DNA from: Photobacterium sanctipauli
GTDB lineage: Bacteria; Pseudomonadota; Gammaproteobacteria; Enterobacterales; Vibrionaceae
Direction: 5' to 3'
Assembly: GCF_003026495.1 (NCBI RefSeq)
Contig: NZ_PYMA01000003.1
Coordinates: forward strand, 434,001 to 498,000
DNA: 64,000 nt
The translations under genes and the position numbers were made by a program. A model generated the notes under the pieces. That model searched no databases. It saw only the letters and a list, made by a program, of their open reading frames with translations, and was not told where the DNA came from. Each line of letters begins with the position of its first letter. Position 1 is the stretch's first letter. Shown piece by piece: positions 62,157 to 64,000 of the stretch.

Positions 62157-62666
62157 TTACAGGCTAGCGCCAATTCCGAACATAATGGCGTTGTTGGTTA
62201 CATCGCCCATATCGCGGTACTCGTAGCCCAATGACAAATCAATAAATGGCAGCATGGTAAAGACAACACCGGCACCACCGGTGAAGCCCCAGCCATCATC
62301 GCTGTCGCGGTTTCCCGGGGTATCGATGTCATAGTCGTAGTAGTTTGTACCGGCCTTGGCGTACACGCTACCGATGAGCAATGGAATATCGGCACGTAAC
62401 GTTAGCGGGAAAGCGGTATAGTCAATATCATTGGTGACGCCATTTGCATCCACATCGGCGCTGCCTTGTACCACACCGACATTGGCTGAAATCAGATCAT
62501 TGAAATGGTATGAGGCGTTGATCCCGTACTCAAAGCCGTTATCACTTTCCCCGTCATACTCTACTCGCGCCCCACCAGCATGTGCGCCAACCGAAAGCCC
62601 TAAGATATCGGCACTCACTGGCGCCGACAGCCCTAATGCCATTACAACCGCTGCTAATTTTTTCAT
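62157..62666 (-). CDS. Small outer-membrane beta-barrel protein
   Basis: 169 residues: signal peptide ending near APVSA (about 19), then about eight amphipathic strands (LSVGAHAGGARVEYDG, FEYGINASYHF, DLISANVGVVQGSADV, LTLRADIPLLIGSVYAKAGTNYYDYD, INLSLGYEYRD-like IDLSLGYEYRD), ending in IGASL with a hydrophobic last residue. The size fits an eight-strand barrel such as the OmpA/OmpX/YfaZ-like group. Ligand and role unknown. Confidence 0.78.
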   Translation of the reverse strand: MKKLAAVVMALGLSAPVSADILGLSVGAHAGGARVEYDGESDNGFEYGINASYHFNDLISANVGVVQGSADVDANGVTNDIDYTAFPLTLRADIPLLIGSVYAKAGTNYYDYDIDTPGNRDSDDGWGFTGGAGVVFTMLPFIDLSLGYEYRDMGDVTNNAIMFGIGASL

Positions 62667-62916
62667 TCTGCTTTTCCTTTGCCATGAAGGTTAACCGTGA
62701 AGGCAGCAAGCCGAAAACTACAACCCCTACTGCTCTGAATCTTTATTGGTGATCCTTTAACGGCTAGTTGAAAAAGCATAAAAAATCCAATTTTCTCATC
62801 ATGTTCCGTGCCATGGCTCACCTTCAACTTATAAACCAGACATACCGCATCTGGCTTAGCGTATTCCAAACACTGGGTATATGCTTAAAACACCATGATT
62901 TACTAGGGCGCAATCT

Positions 62917-64000
62917 ATGTGGGTACTGGTTCGACGCTTGTTTCTTTCGGCGGTTATGGTGTTGCTTTTAGGCTGCGAACAAGAGACATCGCCCTCGGCC
63001 GACATCATTTATATCAACGGTGATATTGTCACCATATCAGAGCCCGCCTTAGCGACAGCCCTTGCTATTAAGGACGGTCGAATCCAGGCTATCGGCACCC
63101 AAGATGGTGTCATGCGCCACAAAGGGGACAATACCCAAGTGATCGACCTTGACGGAAAAGCCATTGTGCCAGGGTTTATCGATCCCCACGGTGCCCTGAT
63201 GGCCAATGCCGAAAAGCTCGGTTCGCTTCAAGAAGCGCAAATCGAATATGCCAAGCAAGGCTTTACTACGATTTCCGAAGGCTCTGCGACGGCAGAAGAT
63301 ATCGCAGCCCTGCAAGAAGCCGCGCATGATGAGCTTTTAACCCAAGATATCATCCTTATCCCGCTTTATGATGCCGCGGTTGAGTTGGTTACTGCCTCCC
63401 CTGATAGCTTTGGGGAATATAGCAACCGGCTAAAGTTTGGCGGAATTAAGCTGATCCTAGATGGTACTGCCGAAGAAGAAACGGCTTGGTTCTCGATGCC
63501 CTATATTGTTCCCATCAATCAAGAGGAAGGCTGGCGGGGTGAGCCCAACAAGCCTTATAGCCAATTCAGGCAGCGCTACAAGTCTGCCATGGAGCACGGC
63601 CTGCAAGTCTATACCCATGCCGTTGGCGATGCTGCGGTGGACGCCTTGATCCAAGTGGGCTACGACTTAAAAATCAATGCCTCCCAAGACAAGCGCCATG
63701 TGGTTGTAAAATCGCGCTTTATGCGAGTAAACCAATTAAGCCATTACGTCAAGCTCGGGTTTCTACCCAACTTTTCCACCGGACATATCTTTTTTAATGG
63801 CGATACCGATGCCTCCTTGCTTGGTACTCAACGCGCCTATTTCCAGAGCCCGGCAAAGTCCACCGTTGAGCTTGGGATCAGCTTCACCAACAATACCAGC
63901 AGCGACCACTATGGTATCCACAGCCTCAATAGTATTTGGAGTGCGGTAAGCCGCCGAACCAAAGCTGGCACCATCGCCGGTGCCGACGAACGCATCGATA
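62917..64000 (+). CDS. YtcJ-like amidohydrolase-fold lipoprotein (3' end cut by window edge)
   Basis: 361 codons visible from an ATG with AGGGCG 8 bases ahead; no stop in the window. Lipobox LLGC (Cys about 19) implies membrane anchoring. DIIYINGDIVTISEP, ALAIKDGRIQAIGT and IDLDGKAIVPGFIDPHG are the standard start of YtcJ-type amidohydrolases. Two metal-site motifs are altered: IDPHGAL has lost the second His of HxH, and the RHRIEHA-type segment reads RHVVVKSRF. YTHAVGDAAVD and a late SSDH segment are kept. It may be a pseudoenzyme or use a different metal arrangement. Upstream neighbours are unrelated. Confidence 0.8.
   Translation, partial: MWVLVRRLFLSAVMVLLLGCEQETSPSADIIYINGDIVTISEPALATALAIKDGRIQAIGTQDGVMRHKGDNTQVIDLDGKAIVPGFIDPHGALMANAEKLGSLQEAQIEYAKQGFTTISEGSATAEDIAALQEAAHDELLTQDIILIPLYDAAVELVTASPDSFGEYSNRLKFGGIKLILDGTAEEETAWFSMPYIVPINQEEGWRGEPNKPYSQFRQRYKSAMEHGLQVYTHAVGDAAVDALIQVGYDLKINASQDKRHVVVKSRFMRVNQLSHYVKLGFLPNFSTGHIFFNGDTDASLLGTQRAYFQSPAKSTVELGISFTNNTSSDHYGIHSLNSIWSAVSRRTKAGTIAGADERID

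Overview
This is a chromosomal stretch of a marine gammaproteobacterium of the Vibrionaceae; the genus is probably Photobacterium or a close relative, an inference from gene content and not from a marker gene. Supporting signs are close relatives of enterobacterial FucA/FucK, MelB, KduD/KdgR/KdgK/Eda and TnaA, the iadA gene beside a divergent LysR gene, two near-identical tRNA-Ser loci, and DUF2799/DUF3012/DUF3429 proteins. I see no phage, transposase, CRISPR array or rRNA. Both window edges cut a gene: a GH36 alpha-galactosidase on the left and an amidohydrolase-like lipoprotein on the right. LAYOUT. 1-8.9 kb (all minus): alpha-galactoside uptake and hydrolysis (OmpG-like porin, MelB-type symporter, GH36 enzyme), a histidine phosphatase gene broken by two frameshifts, then fucR-fucK-fucA for L-fuculose without its isomerase or permease. 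9.2-12 kb: a matrixin-type secreted protease coupled to a small secreted protein, and an orphan peptide-binding protein. 12.1-12.4 kb and 30.6-31.0 kb: two copies of a 255-bp module holding tRNA-Ser(UGA), a terminator and a multi-hairpin element; the second copy sits in what looks like a decayed tandem tRNA array. 12.7-20.3 kb: thioredoxin 2, two proteins with PEP-CTERM or VPLPA-like tails, a chemoreceptor, a MOSC/flavin reductase/ferredoxin fusion and an NlpE-like lipoprotein. 20.5-22.1 kb: tryptophanase with a 33-residue TnaC leader peptide too short for routine ORF calling. 22.5-33.5 kb: a possible zinc-ribbon microprotein, a LysM/M23 endopeptidase, a GreA/B-like factor, small membrane proteins, another PEP-CTERM protein, an azoreductase plus arylamine N-acetyltransferase pair, a YebC-family protein and a FetAB-type exporter. 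33.8-37.8 kb: a giant AsmA-family protein. 37.9-44.4 kb: the least conventional locus, two overlapping ATP-grasp ligase genes followed by a large M14 carboxypeptidase, divergent from an M20 carboxypeptidase. 45-51.5 kb: a double-receiver GGDEF protein, an acetyltransferase, an MsbA-like exporter, a large lipoprotein and a zinc-ribbon protein. 51.6-55.3 kb: a LysR regulator divergent from iadA and a frameshifted dcuC-like carrier. 55.7-61.7 kb: a KdgR-controlled pathway for unsaturated uronates (RpiB-like isomerase, TIM-barrel isomerase, KduD, KdgR, KdgK, Eda) with three 15-bp palindromes that fit KdgR operators. 61.7-64 kb: a DUF3012 lipoprotein, an outer-membrane barrel and the amidohydrolase-like lipoprotein. 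HOW IT FITS TOGETHER. Most of the window is scavenging of plant or algal saccharides and peptides, each in a self-contained regulated unit. The ATP-grasp/M14/M20 locus pairs bond-making ligases with bond-breaking carboxypeptidases and may be an undescribed peptide or amino-acid tagging cycle. Three single-base frameshifts, two of them in A runs, mean that either sequence errors or real gene decay must be considered.
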